Source of the DNA: Halorussus salinisoli
GTDB taxonomy: Archaea; Halobacteriota; Halobacteria; Halobacteriales; Haladaptataceae
Length of the DNA stretch: 58,212 nt
Assembly (NCBI GenBank): GCA_005239435.1
Contig: SZNP01000012.1
Coordinates: 1 to 58,212, forward strand
Direction of reading: 5' to 3'
The notes beneath the pieces are model-generated. The model searched no databases and was not told where the DNA came from. It saw only the letters and a program-made list of their open reading frames with translations. Positions 1 to 8,091 of the stretch are shown here, in pieces. Position numbers and translations under genes: made by a program. Position 1 is the stretch's first letter, and each line of letters starts with the position of its first letter.

Positions 1-127
1 CTGCCGTTGTCTCGGTCTCCGTCGCCGTTTCTGCGGTCGTCTGCGTGGTAGTTTCCGTAGTCGTTTCTGCAGTCGTCGTAGCGGTTTCGGTCGTCGTGTT
101 TTCGGTGGTCGTCTCTTCCGTCGTCGT
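1..127. repeat. Terminal overlap identical to 58086-58212
   Basis: The first 127 bases match the last 127 bases exactly. This is the signature of a closed circular path in a k-mer assembly (k = 127). One copy should be removed, leaving a circle of 58,085 bp. Confidence 0.85.
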
Positions 128-2224
128 CTCGGTCGTAGTGTCAGCAGTCGTCGTAGTGGTCGTTTCCGTAGTCGTTTCTGCGGTCGTCGTAGCGGTTTCG
201 GTCGTCGTGTTTTCGGTGGTCGTCTCTTCCGTCGTCGTACTCGACCCGTCAGACGACCCGGAATCAGACCCGCTATCCGAACCAGATCCGCTATTCGAGC
301 CAGACCCGCCGTCCGAACCAGATCCGCTATCCGAACCAGATTCGCTATCCGAATCTGACCCACCGTCCGAACCAGACCCGCCGGAGGACCCTGACTCCTC
401 GGTCGTGGTCGCTGTCGTCGTATCCCCGGGCGACGTGTCTCCCCCGGTCGTCGTTCCGTCAGTCGCAGTCGTGGAACTCGCAGAGGCCGTCTCTGTCGGT
501 GTCGACTCCTCGGTGGTCGGCGGAGCCTCGTCTGGCGTCGGCGTCTCGGTCGGTTCCGGCGTCTTCGTCGTCAGCGGAACGTCCGCGCCGCCGCCGTCAC
601 CGATGGGCAGGGGAACCCCGGTCACGGCCGCACTGACTCCGGCGACGACCAGCACCACGCCCGCGAACAACAGGACGCGCTGGAACGTCTGGACTGCGTC
701 GATGTTCGACGAGTACCTGATTCTGCGTTCGAGCGACGCGGCCTTCGGCCCCACGACCGGGAGCGACGACGCGACTTCCAGCACCTCCGAAAGACCGAGC
801 GCGCCGGTTATCAGCGCGAGACTGGCGAAGATAACTACGCCGCCGACTGGGACGACCGCGAGCGCCAGGTACGGCGACGCGATGGCCCGCGATAGCGCGA
901 CCACCAGCGGTGCGCCCACGCCGATCGTGACACCGACCCGGAGGAGTCGGGCGTCGGCCAGCGGGTCGAAACCGAGACTTCGGGCGCTCCAGACGTGCAG
1001 GAAGAACATCGACCCGTAGCTGATACTGGTCGCCACCGCCGCGCCGTGCATCCCGTACTGGTTGATGAGTACCCAGTTGAGGACGACGTTGGTGAGGGCG
1101 GCCGCCCCTGTCGCTGCGATGAGTCGCGGAAGGTCGCCCTTCCCCTGTCCGACTGCGAGGATGGGCCGAGCGACCGCGAAGCCGATTGCGCCCGGCAACA
1201 GCAGGTAGAGCGGCGTGAGCGAGGCGACGTAGTTGTCGGGCCAGAGCATCGGGACCGCGACCGGCGCGAGCGATCCGATGCCGACCGCCAACAGCGCGGT
1301 GAACAGCAGGCTGTATCGGGTGATTCTCGCGGTCATCTGGCTGATTCGCTCGTGGTCGCCCTGCGACCAGAGCTTCGAGGTCGAGTGAAGCAGGACCGTC
1401 TGCAACGCCATCGGCGCGACCCAGAGGAACTCCGCGAGGACGAGAGCAACCTTGTAGAACGCGGTGGCCGGACCGTCAACCAGCACCCGAATCATCATCA
1501 CGTCCACGTGGTACATCGACATCAACAGCGCCACCAGCACGATGCTCAGACCGTTGAACGAGAGGAGTTCCCGGCGGGGGAACGACCGTGGCGCGATGCG
1601 GAGCGACTCGACCACCGAGACGCGCCGGGCGATGAGTCCGAAACCCACGAGCGCCGACAGCGTACTCCCGACGATGTGGCCGGCCAGCACACCCTCGACG
1701 CCGTAGCCGAGGTACGCCAGTGCCAACCCGGCCGCGACGAACGTCAGCCGGTTGGTTACCCGAATCGCCTCCGCGTAGGGTTCGAGACCGAATCCCATCA
1801 GCGTCCGGCGAGCGTACGACCGGAACTGGGCGGCCACCACGAGAGCCCCGAGCAGGTAGAAGTACCAGCGGAACCCCTCGTCGTCCACCAGTCGAAACAG
1901 CAAGTCCGATTGGGCGAACCACGCCAGCGCCCCGGCCCCGGCCAGTCCGAGCAGGACGGCCAGTCGGAAGTAGAAGCCGACGACGCGCTCCTGCCACGCC
2001 GAGTCGGCGCGCTCCTCGCCCAGAAACTTCTGGACGCCGTCGGTCACGCCCGAACTGACGAATATCATGAAGATGGAGAACACCGACAACAGGAAGCTGT
2101 AGTCGCCGTAGTCGGATTCTCCGAGAAGCGTGGCTAACAGTGGCGAAGAGACGATGCCGACCATCAGTATGACGAGTTTCGTGCCGAGAACCGACACGAA
2201 GCCGCGGGTGATACTCCGACTCAT
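1..2224 (-). CDS. Oligosaccharide flippase (Wzx/MATE-like) with long Ser/Gly/Asp and Thr/Glu-rich C-terminal tail; 5' and middle part, gene continues at 57967-58085
   Basis: The ATG is at 2222-2224 and the frame stays open to the left edge. It continues in phase through the terminal overlap to a stop at 57967, giving about 780 residues. The first ~530 residues are strongly hydrophobic with about 12-14 membrane segments, starting MSRSITRGFVSVLGTK, typical of polysaccharide flippases that move lipid-linked oligosaccharides across the membrane. A last membrane segment (FAGVVLVVAGVSAAVTGV, encoded near 620-675) is followed by a Thr/Pro segment, then a Gly-Ser-Asp repeat region (about 240-390) and Thr/Thr/Glu repeats (1-240). 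Flippases normally end soon after the membrane domain, so the tail of roughly 215 residues is unusual. It is probably outside the cell and resembles an O-glycosylated mucin-like stalk; that role is inference. It lies 83 bases after the GlmU-like gene on the same strand, probably as an operon. Confidence 0.85.
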   Translation of the reverse strand, partial: MSRSITRGFVSVLGTKLVILMVGIVSSPLLATLLGESDYGDYSFLLSVFSIFMIFVSSGVTDGVQKFLGEERADSAWQERVVGFYFRLAVLLGLAGAGALAWFAQSDLLFRLVDDEGFRWYFYLLGALVVAAQFRSYARRTLMGFGLEPYAEAIRVTNRLTFVAAGLALAYLGYGVEGVLAGHIVGSTLSALVGFGLIARRVSVVESLRIAPRSFPRRELLSFNGLSIVLVALLMSMYHVDVMMIRVLVDGPATAFYKVALVLAEFLWVAPMALQTVLLHSTSKLWSQGDHERISQMTARITRYSLLFTALLAVGIGSLAPVAVPMLWPDNYVASLTPLYLLLPGAIGFAVARPILAVGQGKGDLPRLIAATGAAALTNVVLNWVLINQYGMHGAAVATSISYGSMFFLHVWSARSLGFDPLADARLLRVGVTIGVGAPLVVALSRAIASPYLALAVVPVGGVVIFASLALITGALGLSEVLEVASSLPVVGPKAASLERRIRYSSNIDAVQTFQRVLLFAGVVLVVAGVSAAVTGVPLPIGDGGGADVPLTTKTPEPTETPTPDEAPPTTEESTPTETASASSTTATDGTTTGGDTSPGDTTTATTTEESGSSGGSGSDGGSDSDSESGSDSGSGSDGGSGSNSGSGSDSGSDSGSSDGSSTTTEETTTENTTTETATTTAETTTETTTTTTADTTTETTTEETTTENTTTETATTTAETTTETTTQTTAETATETETTA
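52..238. repeat. 76-bp direct repeat inside the flippase tail
   Basis: Bases 52-127 and 163-238 agree over 76 positions with one difference (A/G). The copies are 111 bases apart (37 codons), so a gain or loss of one unit by recombination keeps the frame. Both encode the Thr-Thr-Glu pattern. Confidence 0.8.
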
Positions 2225-2307
2225 CGGGCTATCGTCTGCCGACGCGGCGTGAGGTTACGGTGCCGCGTCATCGGTCCTGGTGCCACGCTCTCGGTCACGA
2301 TGCCACG

Positions 2308-3489
2308 TTACCGGTCCCGGTCGACCACGGCTCCGGGTGGCGTGGTCGCGCCGGACGAGAGTCGAACCCCCGGCTGGATGCTGGTGTCGATGCCCGTCTT
2401 CGCGTCGTCGCCGACGACCGTGCCGAACTTCCGGCGGTCGGTCGAGACGCGGTCGCCCTTCACCGTCAGTTTCACCGCCTCGTCGTCGTGGCGGAGATTG
2501 GCGACGGTCGTCCCGGCCCCGAAGTTGACGTTCCTGCCGAGGATGCTGTCGCCGACGTACGCGAGGTGGCCGACCGTGGCCCCCTCCCGAAGGACGCTGT
2601 TCTTGACCTCGACGCTGTGACCGACCTTGGCGTCCGGCCCGACGACGGTCCGGCCCCGGACGTAGGCGTTCGGTCCGACGGTCGCGCCGCGCCGGACGAT
2701 TGCCGGCCCCTCGACGACGACGCCCGCCTTCACCGTCGCACCTTCCTCGACCACGACCGGCCCGTCGAGGGTCGCGGCGTCGCTGACCTCGCCCTCGATT
2801 CTGCGCGAGACGTCACCGAGGCGTCGCTCGTTGGCTTCCAGCAGTTCCCACGGTCGGCCCACGTCGAGCCAGTCGCCGAGTTCGACGGGCGTCACGTCGT
2901 ACTCCGCGACCACGCGGTCGAGTACGTCGGTAAGTTCGTACTCGCCGCGCTCGCTCCGGGAGACGCCGAGCCAGTCGGTCGTCGCCTCGGGGAAGACGTA
3001 GGCCCCGGCGTTGGCGAGGTCGGTCGGCGGGTCGGCGGGTTTCTCCACGATGTCGGTGACGACCCCGCCCTCGGTCGAGAGGACGCCGTAGTTCGAGGGG
3101 TCGTCCGCCCGGAACGCGCCGACTGCCGGGCCCGACTCGAACAGCGTTTCGAGGCTCTCGGGGTCGTAGAGGTTGTCGCCGTTGAGGACGGCGAACTCGC
3201 CGTCGAGGTTGGGGCTGGCGGCCCGGACCGCGTCGGCGGTGCCGGTCTGGTCGGACTGCTCGGCGTACGTGACCGGGACACCGGCGTACTCCGCGCCGAA
3301 GTACTCGCGCACTTGCTCGGCCCCGTAGCCGACGACCAACACGAGTTCGTCGGCCCCGGCCCGAATCGCCGCGTCGGCGACGTGGGCGACCAGCGGGCGG
3401 TCTGCGACCGGGAGCATCGGCTTCGCGGTCTCGTCGGACAAGGGACGCATTCGCGTTCCCTTCCCCGCAGCCAGAATTGCGGCCTGCAT
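2308..3489 (-). CDS. glmU: Bifunctional sugar-1-phosphate nucleotidyltransferase / acyltransferase (GlmU-like)
   Basis: 393 residues. The N-terminal Rossmann-like nucleotidyltransferase domain carries the signature LAAGKGTRMRP (residues 6-16), which binds the nucleoside triphosphate, and NGDN at 103-106 for the metal. From about residue 235 the protein is a left-handed beta-helix of hexapeptide repeats, as in archaeal GlmU-type enzymes. The family makes UDP-GlcNAc (or another NDP-sugar) from the sugar-1-phosphate, and the helix often adds an acetyl group to glucosamine-1-phosphate. With glmM and glmS on the same molecule, UDP-GlcNAc synthesis is the likely role. A glucose-1-phosphate nucleotidyltransferase is the alternative. 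The promoter box at 3516-3540 lies 27-30 bases before the ATG, and the flippase gene follows. Confidence 0.85.
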   Translation of the reverse strand: MQAAILAAGKGTRMRPLSDETAKPMLPVADRPLVAHVADAAIRAGADELVLVVGYGAEQVREYFGAEYAGVPVTYAEQSDQTGTADAVRAASPNLDGEFAVLNGDNLYDPESLETLFESGPAVGAFRADDPSNYGVLSTEGGVVTDIVEKPADPPTDLANAGAYVFPEATTDWLGVSRSERGEYELTDVLDRVVAEYDVTPVELGDWLDVGRPWELLEANERRLGDVSRRIEGEVSDAATLDGPVVVEEGATVKAGVVVEGPAIVRRGATVGPNAYVRGRTVVGPDAKVGHSVEVKNSVLREGATVGHLAYVGDSILGRNVNFGAGTTVANLRHDDEAVKLTVKGDRVSTDRRKFGTVVGDDAKTGIDTSIQPGVRLSSGATTPPGAVVDRDR

Positions 3490-3515
3490 TCTTGTTCGTC
3501 GCTTGGTCTACGAGT

Positions 3516-3540
3516 GGGTTTACTATCCGGGGGCTAACCG
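3516..3540 (-). promoter_or_regulatory. Promoter with shared CTTA/ATARTAA box, glmU-like gene
   Basis: In gene orientation it reads GGTTAGCC, a short C/G spacer, then GATAGTAAA, about 30 bases before the ATG at 3489. This fits a TATA region for a nearly leaderless transcript plus the extra upstream half shared with other units in this replicon. Confidence 0.6.
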
Positions 3541-3657
3541 TCTACCGGTCGCCGAACCGGGCCGCCGCTCGCCAACCGATTACGGGGGTTGCAGTGTCAG
3601 GGTTGGACGTCAGCGACCGGACGTCCAGTGCCAGAGAAAGCCATTTTCGGCCGCGAG

Positions 3658-3683
3658 AAGCCTTATTAGACGCATAATTATGC
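3658..3683 (+). promoter_or_regulatory. Promoter of the HalOD1 gene (weak form of shared box)
   Basis: GCCTTATT, a short spacer, then ATAATTATG, ending 26 bases before the ATG at 3709. It is a looser match to the shared promoter layout. Confidence 0.4.
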
Positions 3684-3708
3684 ACAGTTCTCACGTACCC
3701 CGTGACAG

Positions 3709-4032
3709 ATGAGTACGGAAAACACCGTGCGAGAATCGTCAGTTCCGGCATCTCTGAGTACGCGCGTCTGCTTGGCCTTGGCCCAGAAGGACGACGTACA
3801 CCCGTGGGAGTCGTCGCCGCTGTACGAGACGCTCGACCCGGCCGTATTGGAGGCGCTCGAAGCGCAGGAGAACCAGCAGTGGCGACTCGAGTTCGAGGTG
3901 GGGACTCACGTCGTCGTCGTCACCGGCGACGGCACGATTACGGTCGACGGCACTCGCTTCTCCGACAGCGACCTGCGAGAGGCACTCGACTCGCTGAACG
4001 ACCGAAACCAATCGCTGCGACGAATCGATTGA
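3709..4032 (+). CDS. HalOD1 output-domain protein
   Basis: 107 residues. The segment DVHPWESSPLYETLDP (about 29-44) followed by AVLEALEAQ and the strand pattern EFEVGTHVVVVTGDGTITV (about 62-80) is the usual form of the haloarchaeal HalOD1 domain. This domain is predicted to be a signalling or regulatory output module, often alone in small proteins. Its molecular partner is not known. The start is supported by a TATA-like box ending 26 bases upstream, consistent with a leaderless mRNA. It ends 4 bases from the convergent sulfatase gene, so the two transcripts meet tail to tail. Confidence 0.75.
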   Translation: MSTENTVRESSVPASLSTRVCLALAQKDDVHPWESSPLYETLDPAVLEALEAQENQQWRLEFEVGTHVVVVTGDGTITVDGTRFSDSDLREALDSLNDRNQSLRRID

Positions 4033-4036
4033 CCCG

Positions 4037-5281
4037 TTAGAGCGTCTCGTTGGCCGCGACTCGTTCCGTAGCGGCGGCGATACGCTCGCGTTCTGCGTGT
4101 GCTTCGTGCCAGTCGTCGACGAGGCGTGCGCCGAGTTCCCGGAGTTCCGGGTCGTCGCACTCGGTCGTCTCGCCGGTCGTGAGGTCGTACAGTTCGTCGT
4201 CGTGGGGTTGCCAGACGTACTTCCAGTTCTCGCCGCGGACCGCGACCTTCGGCATCCGGTTGTGTGAGAAGACGTGGGTATCGAGAGCGTCCTCGTAGTC
4301 CTCTTCGCGTGCGAGCGAGGTCAGCAGGTCGGGCAAGTTCTGGAGCGACATGGGACGCTCGACGTTCCCCTCGGGACCGTTGGCGACGACCAGCGGTACG
4401 TCGACCAGTTCCTCGTAGAGGTCCCGTCCGTGGCCGTACATGCCGTGTTCGCCGAACGCCTCGCCGTGGTCGCCGTGGACGACGAGGAGCGGGTCGTCGG
4501 CGAAATCCCGGCTCGCTCGGCCCACGAACTCGTCGGTGTATCGAATCGTGTCCTCGTAGGTGTCGGTCAGCACGTCGTGGAACTTGGGCGTGAGTCCGTC
4601 GCCGTCGCGGTCGGCGAACAGCGCGAGGTTGGCCGGGTAACTCGCCAACCGGGACCGCGACCGGTAGCCCTCGGGCGGGAGGTACGGCAGGTGAACGTCC
4701 ACCAGAAACACCCAGAGGAAGTACGGTTCGTCGGCGGATTCGGTCCACGCGACGATGTCGTCGTAGAACGCTTCCCACGACATGAACATGTCCTGGCCCT
4801 GCCACCAGTTCATCGCCTTCACGGCCAGCGACGACAGCGCGTTCGTCTGCTCGCCGTCCTTCAGAAAGCTCTCCGAGGCGTCGGTGTCCATGAAGTCCTC
4901 GAAGTGGTCGAACCCCTTGTCGAAGCCGAAGTACCGGGAGGTCCACGGATTCGCGGTGAACGCCGCGGTTTCGTACCCCATCCGCGAGAACTGCTGGGCC
5001 ACGGTGTCGCGGGACTTCAGGTGTTCGCGGATGTGGGCCTTCATTGAGGCGCGGTCGCTTCCCCGCACTCCCTCGCGTTCGATCGGGAACTCGCCGGTCA
5101 GGAACGTGGTCGCCGACCCGTGAGTCGCGGGTGCCGGAGCGATGGCGTTCTCGAACACCAGACCGTCGGACGCCAGTCGGTCGAGTTCCGGGGTCAGGTT
5201 CCCGTCGTGGCCGCCGAACCCGCAGTGGTCGGCGCGGATGCTGTCGATAGTCAGGAGGACGACGTTTCGCTCGTCGGGCAT
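4037..5281 (-). CDS. Sulfatase / alkaline phosphatase superfamily hydrolase or transferase
   Basis: 414 residues. LLTIDSIRADH (9-19) supplies the first metal-binding Asp (D13). The nucleophile region THGSATTFLTG (53-63) lines up with the active-site stretch of sulfatases with Ser56 in the nucleophile place. HGDHGEAFGEHGMYGHG (269-285) supplies the Asp-His metal ligands. No membrane segment or signal is visible, so it is probably cytoplasmic. The Cys-X-Pro-X-Arg formylglycine motif of true sulfatases is missing, so phosphodiester or phosphoglycerol chemistry, or a transferase role on surface glycans, is as likely as sulfate ester hydrolysis. The position among glycan genes suggests glycan modification. 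It has its own promoter of the shared type at 5306-5331. Confidence 0.8.
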   Translation of the reverse strand: MPDERNVVLLTIDSIRADHCGFGGHDGNLTPELDRLASDGLVFENAIAPAPATHGSATTFLTGEFPIEREGVRGSDRASMKAHIREHLKSRDTVAQQFSRMGYETAAFTANPWTSRYFGFDKGFDHFEDFMDTDASESFLKDGEQTNALSSLAVKAMNWWQGQDMFMSWEAFYDDIVAWTESADEPYFLWVFLVDVHLPYLPPEGYRSRSRLASYPANLALFADRDGDGLTPKFHDVLTDTYEDTIRYTDEFVGRASRDFADDPLLVVHGDHGEAFGEHGMYGHGRDLYEELVDVPLVVANGPEGNVERPMSLQNLPDLLTSLAREEDYEDALDTHVFSHNRMPKVAVRGENWKYVWQPHDDELYDLTTGETTECDDPELRELGARLVDDWHEAHAERERIAAATERVAANETL

Positions 5282-5305
5282 GGCCTAACGCATCGCGCGT
5301 ACCGG

Positions 5306-5331
5306 GGTTTATTATACCGTCGCTAAGCCCA
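5306..5331 (-). promoter_or_regulatory. Promoter with shared box, sulfatase-fold gene
   Basis: In gene orientation GGGCTTAGC, a 5-base spacer, then TATAATAAA, 27 bases before the ATG at 5281. This is one of the cleanest copies of the shared promoter layout. Confidence 0.65.
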
Positions 5332-5398
5332 TCACTCCTGGTCGAAATCGGCGTAACGATGGCCTCGGCTTTTGTGGTCTGCGGTCCCCCGAGAAGAC

Positions 5399-5638
5399 AT
5401 GGGTCAAGCCGAACGAACCGCCCCCGAATCCACGCAGAGCATCGCAGTGCCCGACCGACTCGTGAGTCGGGTCGAACGACGACTGCCGCGGACCGACTTC
5501 GAGTCGCCGGAGGCGTACGTCGCGTACGTGTTAGAAGAAGTGTTGGCGCAGGTCGAGTCCGAAACCGACGGCGACTACGAACAGGTCGACGGCGCGGAGG
5601 TCGAGGACCGACTCAAATCGCTGGGCTACCTCGACTGA
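5399..5638 (+). CDS. Small acidic protein ending LKSLGYLD, possibly ribbon-helix-helix-like
   Basis: 79 residues from the ATG at 5399 (MGQAERTA). An upstream in-frame ATG at 5372 would add nine residues. The middle, VPDRLVSRVERRLPRTDFES followed by PEAYVAYVLEEVLAQVE, has the strand-helix-helix look of small RHH or CopG-like proteins. The C-terminal EDRLKSLGYLD resembles the last residues of many sulfatases and phosphodiesterases of the alkaline phosphatase superfamily. It is divergent to the sulfatase-fold gene, so a partner or detached tail of that family is possible; this is inference. I do not recognise a named family. Confidence 0.6.
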   Translation: MGQAERTAPESTQSIAVPDRLVSRVERRLPRTDFESPEAYVAYVLEEVLAQVESETDGDYEQVDGAEVEDRLKSLGYLD

Positions 5639-5710
5639 CCGACGACACGTTTTCGACGGACTCCACCTCTTTTCGACCGACTCCGATTCCTATTCGATCG
5701 ACACCACGTT

Positions 5711-7054
5711 TCACTGCCCGCGTACCGCCCGTCCGCCGTCGGCGCGGGCGTTCTCGACCAGTTCGACCGCTCGGTCGAACAGTTGGGTCGCGCGGTCGTC
5801 GGTCTCGGCCTCCGCCGTCACGCGCACCAGCGGTTGGGTTCCGCTGGCCCGGACGAGAAACCACCCGTCGTCCACGCCGACGCGAACGCCGTCGCGGGTG
5901 TCTACCTCGTCGTACTCGTCGGTGAGCGACTCGACGACTGCCTCCATCTGCGCTCGCTTGTCGTCGGTCGGGATGCTGGTTCGCTTGGTCGGGTAGGTCT
6001 CGACCGTCTCGACCAGTTCGCTCAGGGGTCCGCGCTCGCTCACGAGTTGGGCGAGCCGACACGCCGCCAGCGGGCCGTCGGGACAGAGCGTCTCGTCGGG
6101 CCAGATCCACGCTCCGCTGGGTTCGCCGCCGAAGACGACGTTCTCGTCGCGGAGTCGGTCGGCGACGAAGCCGTCGCCCACTTTCGTCCGGGTGAGCGAG
6201 GCCCCGACCGAGGCCAGCGCGTCGTCCACCGCGAGACTGGTGTTCAGCGGCGCGGCGACCTGCGTCCCCTCCTCGGCGTATCGTCGGCCGAACAGCGCCA
6301 GCAACACGTCGCCCGAGACGAACTCGCCCTCGTCCGTGACCGCCATCATCCGGTCGGCGTCGCCGTCGTGGGCCACCCCGAAGTCGGCGTCGGTCCCGGC
6401 GACGATAGCGCAGAGGTCGCTACAGTGGTCGGCGGTCGGTTCGCTCGGTCGACCGGAGAGTCGGCCGTCGCGTTCGCCGTTCACCGTCGTCACCGAACAG
6501 CCGAGGTCCCGAAGCACGTCTGCCGTCAGGATACCGGGGCCGTTGCCCGCGTCCACGACGACCGAGAGGTCGTCGTCGAGGTCGGTCGTCTCGCAGAGAG
6601 CGCTTCGGTGGTTCTCGTCGAGGTCGGGCGCGGATATTTCGGCTCCCAACTGCTGGGACCCCTGCGGTTCGAACTTGTCGTTTCGGAGTCGGTCGGCGAT
6701 GGCGGCCTGTTTCGACTCGTCGAACGCCTGCGAGGTGACGTCCCAGAGCTTCAGACCGTTGTCCTTCGGCGGATTGTGCGAGGCCGTCACCATCACTCCG
6801 GCGTCGCCGTCGACTCGCCAGACGCTCCGGGCCAGCGTCGGGGTGGCGACCACGCCCGCTCGGACCGCGTCCCCGCCGCAGTCTCGGACTCCGGCGCTGA
6901 CCGCGTCGGCGAACAACGGTCCGCTTTCGCGGGCGTCTCGCCCGACGACGACTCGTTCGTACCCCTCCGAAGCGAGGGCTCTCCCCACGTCGAACGCCAA
7001 CTGCGCGGTCACTTTCTGGCCGACTTCACCGCGAATGCCACTCGTTCCGAACAT
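5711..7054 (-). CDS. glmM: Phosphoglucosamine mutase (alpha-D-phosphohexomutase family)
   Basis: 447 residues, the normal length. MFGTSGIRGE at the start is the substrate-binding loop typical of archaeal GlmM/PMM. Ser92 in TASHNPPKDNG is the phosphorylated catalytic serine. DGDADRM (230-236) binds Mg, GEPSG (310-314) is the sugar-binding loop, and RASGTQPLVRV near the end is the phosphate-binding site. The enzyme interconverts glucosamine-6-phosphate and glucosamine-1-phosphate, and related archaeal enzymes also act on glucose or mannose phosphates. With glmS and the GlmU-like gene on the replicon, GlcN-1-P production is most likely. It is transcribed alone. A TATA-like TATACT lies about 30 bases upstream. 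Confidence 0.88.
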   Translation of the reverse strand: MFGTSGIRGEVGQKVTAQLAFDVGRALASEGYERVVVGRDARESGPLFADAVSAGVRDCGGDAVRAGVVATPTLARSVWRVDGDAGVMVTASHNPPKDNGLKLWDVTSQAFDESKQAAIADRLRNDKFEPQGSQQLGAEISAPDLDENHRSALCETTDLDDDLSVVVDAGNGPGILTADVLRDLGCSVTTVNGERDGRLSGRPSEPTADHCSDLCAIVAGTDADFGVAHDGDADRMMAVTDEGEFVSGDVLLALFGRRYAEEGTQVAAPLNTSLAVDDALASVGASLTRTKVGDGFVADRLRDENVVFGGEPSGAWIWPDETLCPDGPLAACRLAQLVSERGPLSELVETVETYPTKRTSIPTDDKRAQMEAVVESLTDEYDEVDTRDGVRVGVDDGWFLVRASGTQPLVRVTAEAETDDRATQLFDRAVELVENARADGGRAVRGQ

Positions 7055-7162
7055 AACACGTCGATTGGAAGCGACGACAGTGAGTATACGCAGGATAATT
7101 CTGTCGGCTCGGCGTCATCCACCGCTGTTCTCGGTCTTCCCCTCGCTCCCGTCACACCCGGT

Positions 7163-7314
7163 GTTTCCCGCGTCTCCCGGCGTTCCCCACTTCTCCCACT
7201 GTTCCCCGTCTCTCCCACCGTTCTCCGCCGCTCCTACTGTTCCCCGTCTCTCCCACTGTTCCCCGTCTCTCCCACTGTTCCCCGTCTCTCCCACTGTTCC
7301 CCGTCTCTCCCGAC
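7163..7314. repeat. 19-bp tandem repeat array (about 8 units)
   Basis: The unit GTTCCCCGTCTCTCCCACT is perfect at 7239-7257, 7258-7276 and 7277-7295, nearly perfect at 7201-7219 and 7296-7314, and degenerate at 7163-7200 and 7220-7238. The plus strand is almost all pyrimidine. A 19-base period breaks the reading frame, so it is not a coding repeat. It lies between the glmM promoter and the end of the next gene. Confidence 0.9.
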
Positions 7315-7337
7315 CCGGCGCTGCACTCCTTCGGTCG

Positions 7338-7712
7338 CTACGCCCGGCGAATCCGCCGACAACTTCTACATGGCGACCGACCACGCTCCTTCGCCCGAGA
7401 GAGCGTGACGACTTCTAATTCGTCGGGGTCGGTGTGGTGGTGGCACCCGCACCGCGGTTCTCCGTTCGTGAGGTCGTGGTAGGCGTAGGTGGTTCCGCCG
7501 TTTCGACTGAACACCCCGACGAGCGTGTCCTCGCGTCGAGTGTCCGCGCTGGCGCGTCGGTTGCGCTCGGCGCGGTTGGGCGGGCACTGGCGCTGCTCGT
7601 CGGTTTGGCATCGGTGGTTGCTCGTCCGCGCGAGGTACCGGCCGCAGTCCGAACACTGTTCGAACTCGTCGGACTCCTCGACGAGTTCGATGATGTCTTT
7701 CGATTCCCCCAT
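7338..7712 (-). CDS. Cys/His-rich putative zinc-binding protein
   Basis: 124 residues. CSDCGRYL (about 20-27), NHRCQTD (32-38), CGCHHHTDPDELE (about 88-100) and CRSC (about 116-119) give four Cys/His clusters, as in small haloarchaeal zinc-ribbon proteins. The middle VGVFSRNGGTTYAYHDLTNGEPRCGC looks like a short beta domain. No membrane segment or signal. The family is not recognised by name. Upstream, a TATATAAC box lies close to 30 bases before the ATG. The monocistronic setting gives no hint of a pathway. A nucleic-acid-binding or metal-binding role is possible but not shown. Confidence 0.65.
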   Translation of the reverse strand: MGESKDIIELVEESDEFEQCSDCGRYLARTSNHRCQTDEQRQCPPNRAERNRRASADTRREDTLVGVFSRNGGTTYAYHDLTNGEPRCGCHHHTDPDELEVVTLSRAKERGRSPCRSCRRIRRA

Positions 7713-8091
7713 ACCGATGGTCGTCGCCCTATGGGTTTCGTTATATACCTGTTAGCAACCGTCTCACCGCACCATTATCCGGTGAATAGGTAGGTGCGTG
7801 GCGGGCCTTCTCCAAATTGGGGCAACTGGACACGCTCCAAGGAGGTGATGACTGTACGAATCGAAGTTCGTTCGGACCATCTACACGCCGACGGACGGCG
7901 TCGGGACACCCCGCGTCCTATGAGGTCGGACGCGGGACTGTGAGGTCGGCGGGGAGATTCCAACTGACCGACCTCGACCGTACGTCGGCTATTCTCGCGT
8001 GTACTCCGCTTGTCCCTCTCCGTTTTCCCACATTGCGGGCTGTCCTCTTTTTTCGAAAACCGCAGAATAGAGATTTCGCCGGGCGACGAGG
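7713..8091. other. Intergenic region, nothing recognised beyond a promoter
   Basis: It contains the TATA region of the zinc-binding protein gene at about 7735-7750. The rest has no convincing gene, repeat or RNA. Confidence 0.4.

Noticed and set aside
1..400. Repeats at the left edge as a CRISPR array
   Set aside because: The repeats are codon-periodic, have no unique spacers of constant length, and translate as Thr/Glu and Gly/Ser/Asp tracts in the flippase frame.
995..2137. Long plus-strand open frame opposite the flippase
   Set aside because: It is Arg/Glu/Asp/His-rich with no family features, and the minus strand gives a clear multi-membrane flippase. High GC keeps antisense frames open.
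7115..7384. Minus-strand frame over the 19-bp repeats
   Set aside because: The protein only translates the tandem array in rotating phase and overlaps the end of the zinc-protein gene.
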